A stretch of DNA of 43,606 bases from CAYSUS01 sp964434165 (GTDB taxonomy: Bacteria; Planctomycetota; Planctomycetia; Pirellulales; Thermoguttaceae), in the NCBI GenBank assembly GCA_964434165.1, contig CAYSUS010000060.1, forward strand, positions 1 to 43,606. Direction: 5' to 3'. Below the pieces are notes generated by a model. The model made no database searches. It was given only the letters and a program-made list of their open reading frames with translations, and was not told the origin of the DNA. Shown in pieces: positions 7,449 to 15,152 of this stretch (the stretch's first letter is position 1; each line of letters begins with the position of its first letter). Position numbers and translations under genes: made by a program.

Positions 7449-7805
7449 AGTGGAAGGGCCTGGGAGACACTGACTTGAGCCTTGCGCCCCGGCCCGGTTC
7501 CTTCCCTGGCGGGGATGGCTCAACTCCGGTCGATGGCGATCCACAGTCGCTCTCGTCGCTTGCGCGGACGGAATGCAGAAGGCTTCGGATCGTTTGCTCG
7601 TGCGACTGATAGTCCGGATGCATGAACACGAATGCAATCGTCCGGTCGCCGGACTCCTTGTGTCGAGTGTCGACGTGGGCCGTCGCGCCATAGTCGTGAT
7701 AGAACCGACGGTCGCTAAGAACGACGCCGGCAGTTGCGTTCGCGCCGGCGAGGGTCCGCAGCCCAGGACGAAGAGCAACGGGGCCAGTGCAAGCGTAGAG
7801 CGCAC
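7441..7805 (-). pseudogene. Probable frameshifted lipoprotein gene
   Basis: From a GTG at 7805 the minus strand encodes a convincing lipoprotein signal, VRSTLALAPLLFVLGCG, with the lipobox Cys at residue 15. That frame then degenerates into Ser/Arg/Thr noise. A second frame holds a sensible mature sequence: AGANATAGVVLSDRRFYHDY, then GATAHVDTRHKESGDRTIAF and VFMHPDYQSHEQTIRSLLHS, ending at the TGA at 7441. The switch between frames would fall at about 7735-7760. The two halves fit one small exported lipoprotein broken by a frameshift, either a real pseudogene, a programmed shift or a sequencing error. A promoter-like pair lies upstream at 7886-7914 and the 3' end overlaps the next gene. Confidence 0.5.
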
Positions 7806-8146
7806 GAGAATACCCCCGGCTCCTTCGCGACCGGCCGGCGGACGAGCAGGGATCAAATCACAATCGGCCCCCCCCTCGCTCGCTGACAGTACGCCGGATA
7901 TGGTGATGGTGCAACAGGTGGGTCCCGCGTTGAGTCCCGCAGGAAGCGGCCGTCCTCCCGACCCAGGTGTCGCCCCTGGCGGGGCTCTCGGACGCCGTGA
8001 CGCGAGGATCCGCGGATCTGGGGCTTATGTGCCAGGCGAAGGGCGGCCGCCTCTCCCGGAGCTTTCGGGCTAGAGCCTCCGGCCGCCCGAGGCAGCCGCG
8101 ATGCGGCCTGGAATCGCCGCGCCCTTGGAGTAAGATGGGGGGCAGC
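7806..8146. other. Divergent intergenic region, 341 bases
   Basis: It lies between the lipoprotein operon (minus) and the alpha/beta hydrolase (plus). It contains the minus-strand promoter-like pair and a C-run at 7868-7875. No gene is visible and no plus-strand -35 was found; a TAAGAT box at 8131 could serve the hydrolase if it starts at 8204. Confidence 0.45.
7886..7914 (-). promoter_or_regulatory. Promoter-like pair for the lipoprotein operon
   Basis: Minus strand: TTGCAC (7914-7909), a 17-base spacer, and TACTGT (7891-7886), 81 bases before the GTG at 7805. The match to consensus is moderate. Confidence 0.3.
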
Positions 8147-9016
8147 ATGTCGCATCGCGTTTCCCGCGCCACGTCGCAGCCCGTCATCCTCCGGAGCCCA
8201 CTCGTGAACGTGATCTACCTCCTGGCCGCCACCCTCGCCGTCGTCTCGCTGGTGTGCTTTTCGGCCGAGCCGTGCCCGGCCGACGACGAGTTGTTTCTGC
8301 TCCGCGATAAGACCGAGGGACGCGTGTTCCGCGGCCGGGACGGCGGCACGCTGCCTTACCGGCTGCTCGTGCCCGACGGATACGACAAGACCAGGAAGTA
8401 TCCCCTTATTCTCTTCCTGCACGGGGCGGGCGAGCGGGGAAGCGACAACCAGAAGCAGCTTTTCCACCCCGACGTGCTGAACCTCGCCGAGGCCCGGCAC
8501 GCGGCCAGGCACCCGGCGTTCGTCGTGGCCCCGCAGTGTCCGGAGGGAGAGAAGTGGGTGGACGTGGACTGGTCGGCGGTGCCGCACCACAAGACGCCCG
8601 AAGAGCCCAGCCCCTCGATGCGCCTGACCATGGAACTGCTCGAGGCGATCCAGAAGGAGTACCGCATCGACCCGGACCGGCTCTACGTGACCGGCCTGTC
8701 GATGGGCGGGTACGGGACGTTCGACCTGCTCGTGCGGCGGCCCAGGCAGTTCGCCGCGGCGGTGGTCGTGTGCGGCGGGGCCGACGACAGCCGGGCCGCG
8801 GAGTTCGCCCACGTGCCGCTGTGGATCTTCCACGGCGAGAGGGACGGGGCCGTGCCCGTGGCCCGCTCGCGCAGCGTGGTGGCAGCCCTCCAGAAGGCCG
8901 GCGCGAAGCCCAGGTACACGGAGTATGCCGGCCAGGGGCATCCCATCTGGAAGCGGGCCTACGCCGAGCCGGGCCTGGGCGAGTGGCTGTTCGGCCAGGT
9001 ACGAAAAGCCGATTGA
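8147..9016 (+). CDS. Secreted alpha/beta hydrolase (peptidase/phospholipase-like)
   Basis: Predicted exported serine hydrolase of the carboxylesterase/predicted peptidase group (LpqC- and COG4099-like), about 289 residues. The mature domain begins after a hydrophobic signal segment (IYLLAATLAVVSLVCFSAEP). The oxyanion region is FLHGAGERG. The catalytic triad is visible: Ser in GLSMGGYG, Asp in GERDGAVP and His in GQGHPIW near the C-terminus. The start is uncertain: ATG 8147 gives a positively charged n-region, ATG 8135 has GGAG four bases upstream, and GTG 8204 has an ideal GGAG seven bases upstream but an uncharged signal. The likely role is ester or feruloyl/acetyl cleavage in the envelope or outside the cell. 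It precedes the kinase gene by 130 bases. Confidence 0.88.
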   Translation: MSHRVSRATSQPVILRSPLVNVIYLLAATLAVVSLVCFSAEPCPADDELFLLRDKTEGRVFRGRDGGTLPYRLLVPDGYDKTRKYPLILFLHGAGERGSDNQKQLFHPDVLNLAEARHAARHPAFVVAPQCPEGEKWVDVDWSAVPHHKTPEEPSPSMRLTMELLEAIQKEYRIDPDRLYVTGLSMGGYGTFDLLVRRPRQFAAAVVVCGGADDSRAAEFAHVPLWIFHGERDGAVPVARSRSVVAALQKAGAKPRYTEYAGQGHPIWKRAYAEPGLGEWLFGQVRKAD

Positions 9017-9146
9017 AGGAGAGCCGAGGCGGACCTGGAAGCGTGACCCTCCACGCCGTGGACCTCTCTTCCCGGAAGCGCGCAAGGCGGTTCTGGGCGA
9101 GGGGGACCGGGCGGTGCGAGATGCCGAGCACGCGCTGAGCACCCTC

Positions 9147-12100
9147 ATGAGCGCACGCATTCGTTGCCCGGACTGCGGACGAACCTTCGAGGTAGCGCGC
9201 GATCGCCGCGGCGGCCTGTTGCGCTGTCCGCACTGCGCGCGGGCCTCGACCATCGATTCGCCCTCGTGCGCCTCCGAGGAGACGGCCGGCACGCTCCCGA
9301 TTGCCGATTCGATGGAGACGGCTCCTCCCGCTCCGGGGCTGGCAACGCCCGCATCGACGATGGCCGAATCGGGGCTTCACGTCGGGCGGTTTCGGATCGT
9401 CGGGCGTCTGGGAGCCGGGCAGTTCGGCGTGGTGTATCGGGCCCACGACCCGCTTCTCGACCGGTCGGTCGCCTTGAAGGTCCCGCATCCTGGGCGCTTC
9501 GAGAGCGAGAAGGACCGGCTTCGCGCGCTGCGCGAGGCCAAGGCCGCGGCCCAGCTCCGCCATCCACACGTGGTGCCCGTCTATGAAGCCGGAGGCGAAG
9601 GCGACCGGTTCTACATCGCGGCGGCCTTCGTCGAAGGGCGGACCCTGGAGGAGCTGGCCGAGCAACGCCCCCCCGATCCGCGACGTGCGGCCACGATCGT
9701 CAGGCAACTGGCCGACGCCCTGGACTACGCGCACCGGCGGGGAGTGGTGCACCGCGACGTGAAGCCGGGCAACGTGATGATCGACGTTCAGGGCGAGCCG
9801 CAGTTGATGGACTTCGGCCTGGCACGGCTCGATCGCGGCGAGGAGCAGCTCACGCAGGACGGGACCCTCCTGGGCACGCCCGCCTACATGTCGCCCGAAC
9901 AGGCCCGGGGCGAGCACCACCGCGTGGGGCCGGCGAGTGATCAGTACGCGCTGGGGGTGGTTCTCTTCCGGTTGCTGACGGGCAGGGTGCCGTTTACCGG
10001 CGGGCTGACCTCGGTCGTCTTCCAGGTGCTGCACCGCGAGCCCCCGCGACTGCGAGCGCTCCATCCCGGCGTGCCCCGCGATCTGGAGACGATCTGCCTG
10101 AAGGCCATGAGCAAGCAGCCCGAGGCACGGTACGCCGACTGCGGCGCGCTGGCCGAGGACCTCCGCCGCTGGCTGGCCGGCGAGCCGATTCGCGCGCGGC
10201 GCGTGGGGCCGGCCGAGCGCCTGCTGCGTTGGGCGCGGCGGAACCCCGCCGTCGCGTCGCTCAGTGCGGCGGTCGCCACCGCGCTGGTGGTCGTGGCGAT
10301 CGTGGCAGGGACGGCATACGTCGTCACGTCCCGGTCCCTGGCAGAGGCCGAGACTCGTCTGTACTTCAGCAGGGTGGCGCTGGCCTGGCAGAAGTGGGAG
10401 TCGGGCGAAGTCGATCAGGCTGAAGCCATCCTCGAGGCCTGTCCGCCCAACCGCCGTCACTGGGAATGGGGATTCCTCAAGCGACTGTGCCACCTGGAGG
10501 AGCGGGTCTGGGAGGGACATCGCGCCAAAGTGGTCGCGCTGGCCGTGGACCGCGAGGGACGGCAGGTTGCCTCGGCTTCGGCCGACGGCACGGTCAGGCT
10601 CTGGGACCTTGGGTCGCACAGGTGCGAAGGCACTTTCACGCCGCACCCCGGCGAGGCCACCGCCGTGGTCTTCCTGGAGCGCGGGGACCGTCTCGCCTCG
10701 GCCGGGGCCCGCGGGGAAGTGAGGATCTGGAAGCCCGAGCCGGGATCGGCGTCGGGCGGATTCGGGGAAGCACGGGGCGTGCGGTGCGAGGGGCACACCG
10801 GCCGGGTGAACGACCTGGCCGCCAGCCCGAAGGGCGACCTGCTGGCCTCGGCCGGCCAGGACAAGACGGTCCGGGTGTGGGACGCGGCAAGCGGGTCCTG
10901 CCTTCACGTCTTCGCCGAGCACACGGGCGGGGTGGGCGCCGTGGCGTTCAGTCCGAACGGGGTGGAGGTCGCGTCGGGCGGGGCGGACGGGGCGATCCGC
11001 GTCTTCAGCGCCCGCGACGGGTCCCAGCCGCGCACGCTCGCGAGCACGGCGAGCCCCATCCGATGCCTCGGTTTCAGCCCCGACGGCCAGAAGGTCGCCG
11101 GCGGCACGCTGGACGGCACGATCGCCGTCTGGGAGGTGGCCAGCGGCACGCGGGCGATGGTGCTTCAGCGACCGGGCGAGGACGTCGGCGAATTGGCCCT
11201 GGCTGCGGAGGGCGCGGCCCTGGCCGCAGCAAGCGCCGTGGCCTTCAGCCCCGACGGCCGGCTGATCGCCACGGCCGCCCCGGACCGCACCGTTCGCGTG
11301 TGGGAGGCGGCCAGCGGTCGCGAGATCGCCGTGCACCGGGGCCACGCGGCGACCGTGCTGGCCCTGGCGTTCACCCCGGACGGCGAGCACCTGGTCTCCT
11401 CGGGATGGGACGGCACGCTGCGCCTATGGGATGCCGACGACGACGGGGAGGCCGAAACGCTTCGCGGACATTCACACTATGTGGCGTACGTGGCGTTCAG
11501 CCGCGACGGGGCGCGACTGCTCTCGACCGCCTACGACGGGTCGGCCGTGGTGTGGGACGTGGCCTCCGAGCGTCCCGTGACCGTCTTCCGGAAGCACGAG
11601 GGCGAGGTGAACAGCGGTGCCTTCAGCCCCGACGGCCGGCTGGCGGCCACGGCCGGGTCGGACAAGACGATCCGGCTGTGGGACGCGGCGTCGGGTCGCC
11701 AGAACGGCGTGCTGCGGGGACATGGCGGACTGGTGCAGGACGTGGCGTTCAGCCCCGACGGACGCTTGATCGCCTCGGCCGGGTACGATGGGACCGTCAA
11801 GCTCTGGGACGTGGAGCAGCGGATCGAGCTGCGGACGCTCACCGGTCACGAGGATCACGTGAACAGCGTGGCCTTCGCTCCCGACGGCCGGCGCCTGGCG
11901 TCGGGCAGCCACGACGGCTCGGTCCGCGTGTGGCAGGTCGCGACGGGCGCGGAGCTTCTGACGGTCGAGCACGAAGGCTGGGTGGCCAGTGTGGCGTTCA
12001 GCCCTGACGGCGACCGCCTGCTCTCGGGCGGCCACGATCTGGCGGTCCGCGTGTGGGACGCGGAGGACGGCTCGCCTCGGTGCGTCCTGCGGCACGGGGC

Positions 12101-12329
12101 GTGGGTCTCGGCGGTCTGCGCCAGCGGCGACGGCGCGCGATACGTGTCGTGCGACTGGGCCGGCAGCGTGCACGTGTGGAGCGCCCGCGAGGGACGCGAG
12201 CTGCTGGCCGTGCCCGCCCATCCTCATCGCGTCTCCTGCGTGGCGATGAGTCCCGACGGAACGTGGATCGCCACGGGCGGGCTGGATCGTTGCGTGCGGC
12301 TCTGGAAGGCGGAACGGTCCGGCTGGTGA
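9147..12329 (+). CDS. Zinc-ribbon Ser/Thr kinase with 14 WD40 repeats
   Basis: Membrane-anchored Hanks-type Ser/Thr kinase of 1060 residues. The zinc ribbon has cysteines at 7, 10, 27 and 30. A Ser/Pro-rich linker follows. The kinase domain runs from about 82 to 345: glycine loop GAGQFG (89-94), Lys111, HRD at 202-204, Asn209 and DFG at 222-224, all intact. One membrane helix lies at about 366-392. From about 450 to the end I count 14 WD40 units, most ending in a variant of VRLWD, enough for two seven-bladed propellers outside the cytoplasm. The start at 9147 was chosen because the zinc ribbon follows directly; the frame is open upstream. It probably senses through the propellers and phosphorylates cytoplasmic targets. 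A hairpin closes the unit. Confidence 0.92.
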   Translation: MSARIRCPDCGRTFEVARDRRGGLLRCPHCARASTIDSPSCASEETAGTLPIADSMETAPPAPGLATPASTMAESGLHVGRFRIVGRLGAGQFGVVYRAHDPLLDRSVALKVPHPGRFESEKDRLRALREAKAAAQLRHPHVVPVYEAGGEGDRFYIAAAFVEGRTLEELAEQRPPDPRRAATIVRQLADALDYAHRRGVVHRDVKPGNVMIDVQGEPQLMDFGLARLDRGEEQLTQDGTLLGTPAYMSPEQARGEHHRVGPASDQYALGVVLFRLLTGRVPFTGGLTSVVFQVLHREPPRLRALHPGVPRDLETICLKAMSKQPEARYADCGALAEDLRRWLAGEPIRARRVGPAERLLRWARRNPAVASLSAAVATALVVVAIVAGTAYVVTSRSLAEAETRLYFSRVALAWQKWESGEVDQAEAILEACPPNRRHWEWGFLKRLCHLEERVWEGHRAKVVALAVDREGRQVASASADGTVRLWDLGSHRCEGTFTPHPGEATAVVFLERGDRLASAGARGEVRIWKPEPGSASGGFGEARGVRCEGHTGRVNDLAASPKGDLLASAGQDKTVRVWDAASGSCLHVFAEHTGGVGAVAFSPNGVEVASGGADGAIRVFSARDGSQPRTLASTASPIRCLGFSPDGQKVAGGTLDGTIAVWEVASGTRAMVLQRPGEDVGELALAAEGAALAAASAVAFSPDGRLIATAAPDRTVRVWEAASGREIAVHRGHAATVLALAFTPDGEHLVSSGWDGTLRLWDADDDGEAETLRGHSHYVAYVAFSRDGARLLSTAYDGSAVVWDVASERPVTVFRKHEGEVNSGAFSPDGRLAATAGSDKTIRLWDAASGRQNGVLRGHGGLVQDVAFSPDGRLIASAGYDGTVKLWDVEQRIELRTLTGHEDHVNSVAFAPDGRRLASGSHDGSVRVWQVATGAELLTVEHEGWVASVAFSPDGDRLLSGGHDLAVRVWDAEDGSPRCVLRHGAWVSAVCASGDGARYVSCDWAGSVHVWSAREGRELLAVPAHPHRVSCVAMSPDGTWIATGGLDRCVRLWKAERSGW

Positions 12330-12343
12330 CCGTTCGCAATCGG

Positions 12344-12363
12344 GCCCCGTCTTCCACGGGGGC
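12344..12363 (+). terminator. Hairpin after the WD40 kinase
   Basis: CCCCGT and ACGGGG pair around a 5-base loop, 15 bases after the kinase stop. The next promoter-like -35 begins immediately at 12364, which marks a unit boundary. Confidence 0.5.
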
Positions 12364-12392
12364 TTGACCCGTTACCCAGCCAGAGCTAGCAT
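12364..12392 (+). promoter_or_regulatory. Sigma-70-like promoter of the TM2 gene
   Basis: TTGACC at 12364-12369, a 17-base spacer, and TAGCAT at 12387-12392, 59 bases before the ATG at 12452. This is the best promoter match in the window. Confidence 0.55.
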
Positions 12393-12451
12393 CCGCGTGT
12401 GGGGGATCGCCCCGGTGCCTGCCTCACCCTCCCCAGCCGGGAGCTCACCGA

Positions 12452-12865
12452 ATGAACTGCCCGAATTGCGGCGGCAATGTTCCGCCCGGCGTGAACCGAT
12501 GCCTCAAGTGCGGCAGTTTCGTGGAGCAGCAGGCACCGCCCCCGCCGCAACCGGCTTACGCCCCGGTCGCTCAGGTGGTGATGCAGGCGCCCATGCCGGT
12601 GCAGCCGGCGGCGGTGCCCATGACGCCCGAGAAGTCGCGGATCGCCGCGGGCCTGTTGGCGATCTTCCTGGGGGCGTTCGGCATCCACAACTTCTACCTG
12701 GGCAATGTCGGGATCGGCGTGACGCAGCTCTTGCTGACTCTGCTGGTCAGCTGGTTCACGTGCGGCCTCAGCGCGATGGTGGCGGGGATCTGGGCGCTGG
12801 TTGAGGGCATTCTTCTGTTGGTCGGCGGGATCAACCGGGATGGAGAGGGCCGGCCCCTCAAATAG
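12452..12865 (+). CDS. Zinc-ribbon TM2-domain membrane protein
   Basis: A small inner-membrane protein of 137 residues. A zinc ribbon with cysteines at 3, 6, 17 and 20 (C-X2-C-X10-C-X2-C) is followed by a Pro/Gln-rich linker to about residue 58. The TM2 domain then carries the family motif (AIFLGAFGIHNFYLGNVGIG) and a second hydrophobic segment ending in a glycine-rich turn. TM2 proteins are small two-helix membrane proteins often placed next to SPFH or Psp-type genes; that matches the next genes here. GGAG lies 9 bases before the ATG. Its own promoter-like pair is at 12364-12392. A weak hairpin (12869-12884) follows the stop. The exact role is unknown. Confidence 0.9.
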   Translation: MNCPNCGGNVPPGVNRCLKCGSFVEQQAPPPPQPAYAPVAQVVMQAPMPVQPAAVPMTPEKSRIAAGLLAIFLGAFGIHNFYLGNVGIGVTQLLLTLLVSWFTCGLSAMVAGIWALVEGILLLVGGINRDGEGRPLK

Positions 12866-12868
12866 CCG

Positions 12869-12884
12869 CCGCGCCGGCCCGCGG
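12869..12884 (+). terminator. Weak hairpin after the TM2 gene
   Basis: CCGCG and CGCGG pair around a 6-base loop, 3 bases after the stop. Short and without a U-tract. Confidence 0.25.
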
Positions 12885-13011
12885 TGGGTGGCTTGCGCGC
12901 CTTCGCGTGGTGCGCGGCCCGGGGGCGGTGTAAGGTCTCGCACTCCCATGTGAAGACCACTTGACGACTCCGACTGGACGTTCTGGCTGCGCACCCCGGA
13001 TGAGGGGCGGG

Positions 13012-13040
13012 TTGAAAAACGTTCACTGCGGGGCTAGTCT
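13012..13040 (+). promoter_or_regulatory. Promoter-like pair for the coiled-coil/SPFH unit
   Basis: TTGAAA at 13012-13017, a 17-base spacer, and TAGTCT at 13035-13040, 122 bases before the ATG at 13163. It probably drives the coiled-coil protein and the SPFH and VWA genes behind it. Confidence 0.45.
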
Positions 13041-13162
13041 ATTTGGGTTCCGATGCGACCTTCCGGGAGAGGTCCTTCCGGGCGGGGAGGCCTTCGGCCT
13101 GGGAGCGGCGCATCGCCGGTGGGGGTCTCCCCGGTTGCGACCTCGGGAAGGAGGGCGTCGTC

Positions 13163-13957
13163 ATGAACCGTGCTTCGGGGATCACGCTTTTCTGGCTCGT
13201 GCTGCTCGGTGCGGCCGCCGTGGCCCTGACGGTCAGCACGTTCTACGCCTTCGTTCTCCCGGATCATCGCGGGCCGACGTTCGTCTCCGTGATCGCCTCG
13301 ACCTGCGTGGCGGAGATTGTTCTCTTCGGCTACGCGGCCTACTTCCTGACGGTGCCCCACACGGTCAAGCGTCCCAGTCCGGCCGTGCGCATGCAGATCC
13401 TCGTGCTGGTGGTGATCTGGTTTTTCATCGTGCTGGTGACCGGCGCGGTGGCGGTGCACCCCACGCTTTCGGATACGTTCTACAGCGACAAGATCCTGGT
13501 GTTCCAGTCGATCCTCACGTTCCTCATGCTGGCAGGGGCGTTTTTCCTTCACCGGCAGGACGTGGTCCTCCAGGTCCGCGAGGAGGCGCCGCAGCAGAGC
13601 CGCGTGCGCCTTCAGTCGTTCGCCGGCGGTGTGGACGCCCTGATGGATACGCTGCGGAGCCTGGCGGGCCAGAGGCCGGCCCAGGCCGCCGAGATCGAGC
13701 GGCTCACCAAGCGGCTGGACACGCTGAAGACCCAGTTGCTCTCGGTCTCGCCCGTGGCCGAGCGGGAGCCGGAGCGGAAGGTGGAGCCCCTGTCGGACGA
13801 GGAGATCGTCGAAGGCCTGAAACAATTGCACCAGAGCGTGGCGGGGTTGAGCTCCGCCGGCGACGAGCAGATCGAGAACCGGCTGGCCTCCGTGCGGCGG
13901 GAGCTGGACGCCTTGAGCGGCCTCTTGCGCCGCCGCGAGGACGTCCTCACCTTTTAG
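13163..13957 (+). CDS. Four-helix membrane protein with C-terminal coiled coil
   Basis: Not recognised as a named family. It is a 264-residue protein with four hydrophobic segments at about residues 6-29, 40-62, 78-99 and 112-132. The cytoplasmic or periplasmic C-terminal half (about 150-264) is charged and heptad-like, rich in Leu, Glu, Arg and Gln (for example AEIERLTKRLDTLKTQLL), and so is likely helical and oligomeric. The start at 13163 follows GGAGG with 8-base spacing; the frame is open upstream to 13043. It lies 106 bases before the SPFH gene, same strand. The layout suggests a membrane scaffold that assembles through its coiled coil, possibly with the SPFH protein. No catalytic motif is visible. 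Confidence 0.85.
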   Translation: MNRASGITLFWLVLLGAAAVALTVSTFYAFVLPDHRGPTFVSVIASTCVAEIVLFGYAAYFLTVPHTVKRPSPAVRMQILVLVVIWFFIVLVTGAVAVHPTLSDTFYSDKILVFQSILTFLMLAGAFFLHRQDVVLQVREEAPQQSRVRLQSFAGGVDALMDTLRSLAGQRPAQAAEIERLTKRLDTLKTQLLSVSPVAEREPERKVEPLSDEEIVEGLKQLHQSVAGLSSAGDEQIENRLASVRRELDALSGLLRRREDVLTF

Positions 13958-14063
13958 CCAGCCGCCCGTCCGGCCCCCCGCGGCGCCGGCAAGACGAAAG
14001 ACCACGAAGGAACGCGCGAGCTTCCCTCGCCCAGCCCTCGACCGTACCGAAGGACAACGTGCC

Positions 14064-15032
14064 ATGCCGTGGAAAGTCATCGAGTTCCAGGATCCGACGG
14101 GCGAGGTCATGGTCGCCCGCGTGCCCCCGGAAGGAACGGCGGAGCTCGTCTCCGGATCGCAGTTGGTCGTGCAGGACGGGCAGATCGCCGCCTTCTTCCA
14201 CGACGGCAAGCCGACCGACGGATTCCGCGCCGGCCGCTTCACGCTGAGCACGCAGAACCTACCCGTCTTGAGCAAGCTCCTCCGCCTGGCCACGTTGAGC
14301 CGGTCGCCATTTCGCTCATGCGTGTACTTCGTGGCGCTGAAGACGTTCACCAACCTGGGCTGGGGGACGCCCACGCCGATTCTGTTCCGCGACTCGGAGT
14401 TCCGCATGGTCAACCTCCGCGCGCACGGCGCGTTCGCCGTGCGCGTGGCCAACCCGAAGGTCTTCCTCCACACCGTCGTCGGCACGCAGGGCGTGCAGAC
14501 GACGTTCGAGCTGCAGGACTACCTCCGCAAGATCCTCGTCGCGCGGTTCGCCAAGGTGCTTCCCGAACTGCTCTCCTCGGTCCTCGACCTTCCGCAGTTC
14601 TACGAGGAGATCGCCTCGCGCGTGAAGCGGGCCGTCTTCGAGGACTTCCAGCAGTACGGCGTCGAGCTGGTGGACCTGTTGATCGAGGCCATCACCCTGC
14701 CCCCGGACGTCCAGGACGCCATCAATCGCGCGACAGGCGTGCGCGCGGTGGGCCAGGACGAGGTCGGGCATTACGAGCGCGTCCGTCGGGCCGACGCGGT
14801 GTCGGATGCGGCGAAGACGCCGGGCAGCGACGTCGCGGGAGGCCTCGCCGCGGGACTGGGCCTGGGCGCCGGCATGCAGGTGGCCGGGCAGATGGCCGGG
14901 CCATCGGGCGGCGCCCCGAGCGTGGAGGAAGTGAAGGCCCGGCTCCGCGAGCTCAAGGGGCTGGTTGACGAGGGGCTGATCACCCAAGAGGACTTCGAGG
15001 CCAAGAAGAAGGACCTTCTGGCGAGGCTCTAG
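14064..15032 (+). CDS. SPFH/Band-7 protein with SHOCT tail (YdjI-like)
   Basis: A 322-residue protein of the SPFH superfamily, of the subgroup once annotated as virion core protein (Bacillus YdjI is a relative). The SPFH core spans about residues 30-215, including GWGTPTPILFRDSEFRMVNL and FAVRVANPKVFL. A Gly/Ala-rich linker holding GLAAGLGLGAGMQVAGQ follows (about 255-280). The C-terminal 32 residues are a SHOCT helical pair (LRELKGLVDEGLITQEDF, then KKKDLLARL). There is no signal peptide or obvious membrane helix, so it is likely a cytoplasmic or peripheral scaffold. AAGGA lies 9 bases before the ATG. Relatives are linked to envelope-stress (Psp/Lia-type) neighbourhoods. Here the neighbours are the coiled-coil membrane protein and the VWA protein. 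Confidence 0.9.
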   Translation: MPWKVIEFQDPTGEVMVARVPPEGTAELVSGSQLVVQDGQIAAFFHDGKPTDGFRAGRFTLSTQNLPVLSKLLRLATLSRSPFRSCVYFVALKTFTNLGWGTPTPILFRDSEFRMVNLRAHGAFAVRVANPKVFLHTVVGTQGVQTTFELQDYLRKILVARFAKVLPELLSSVLDLPQFYEEIASRVKRAVFEDFQQYGVELVDLLIEAITLPPDVQDAINRATGVRAVGQDEVGHYERVRRADAVSDAAKTPGSDVAGGLAAGLGLGAGMQVAGQMAGPSGGAPSVEEVKARLRELKGLVDEGLITQEDFEAKKKDLLARL

Positions 15033-15152
15033 ACGTTGAGCGGAGTAAGCGAGGTGACCGCGGCCGCGGGGCCGGCGCGCAAGCGGCGCCAACCCCCGGC
15101 GGTCCCGGGACCGCGCGAGTTGCTCCAAGCGCTTCAAGGAGACACCTGTCGG

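Noticed and set aside
8406..11390. Long open frame of 994 codons on the minus strand across the hydrolase and WD40-kinase genes
   Set aside because: It is antisense to two well-supported genes, is rich in Arg, Ala, Gly and His without domains or signal peptide, and arises from GC-biased third codon positions.
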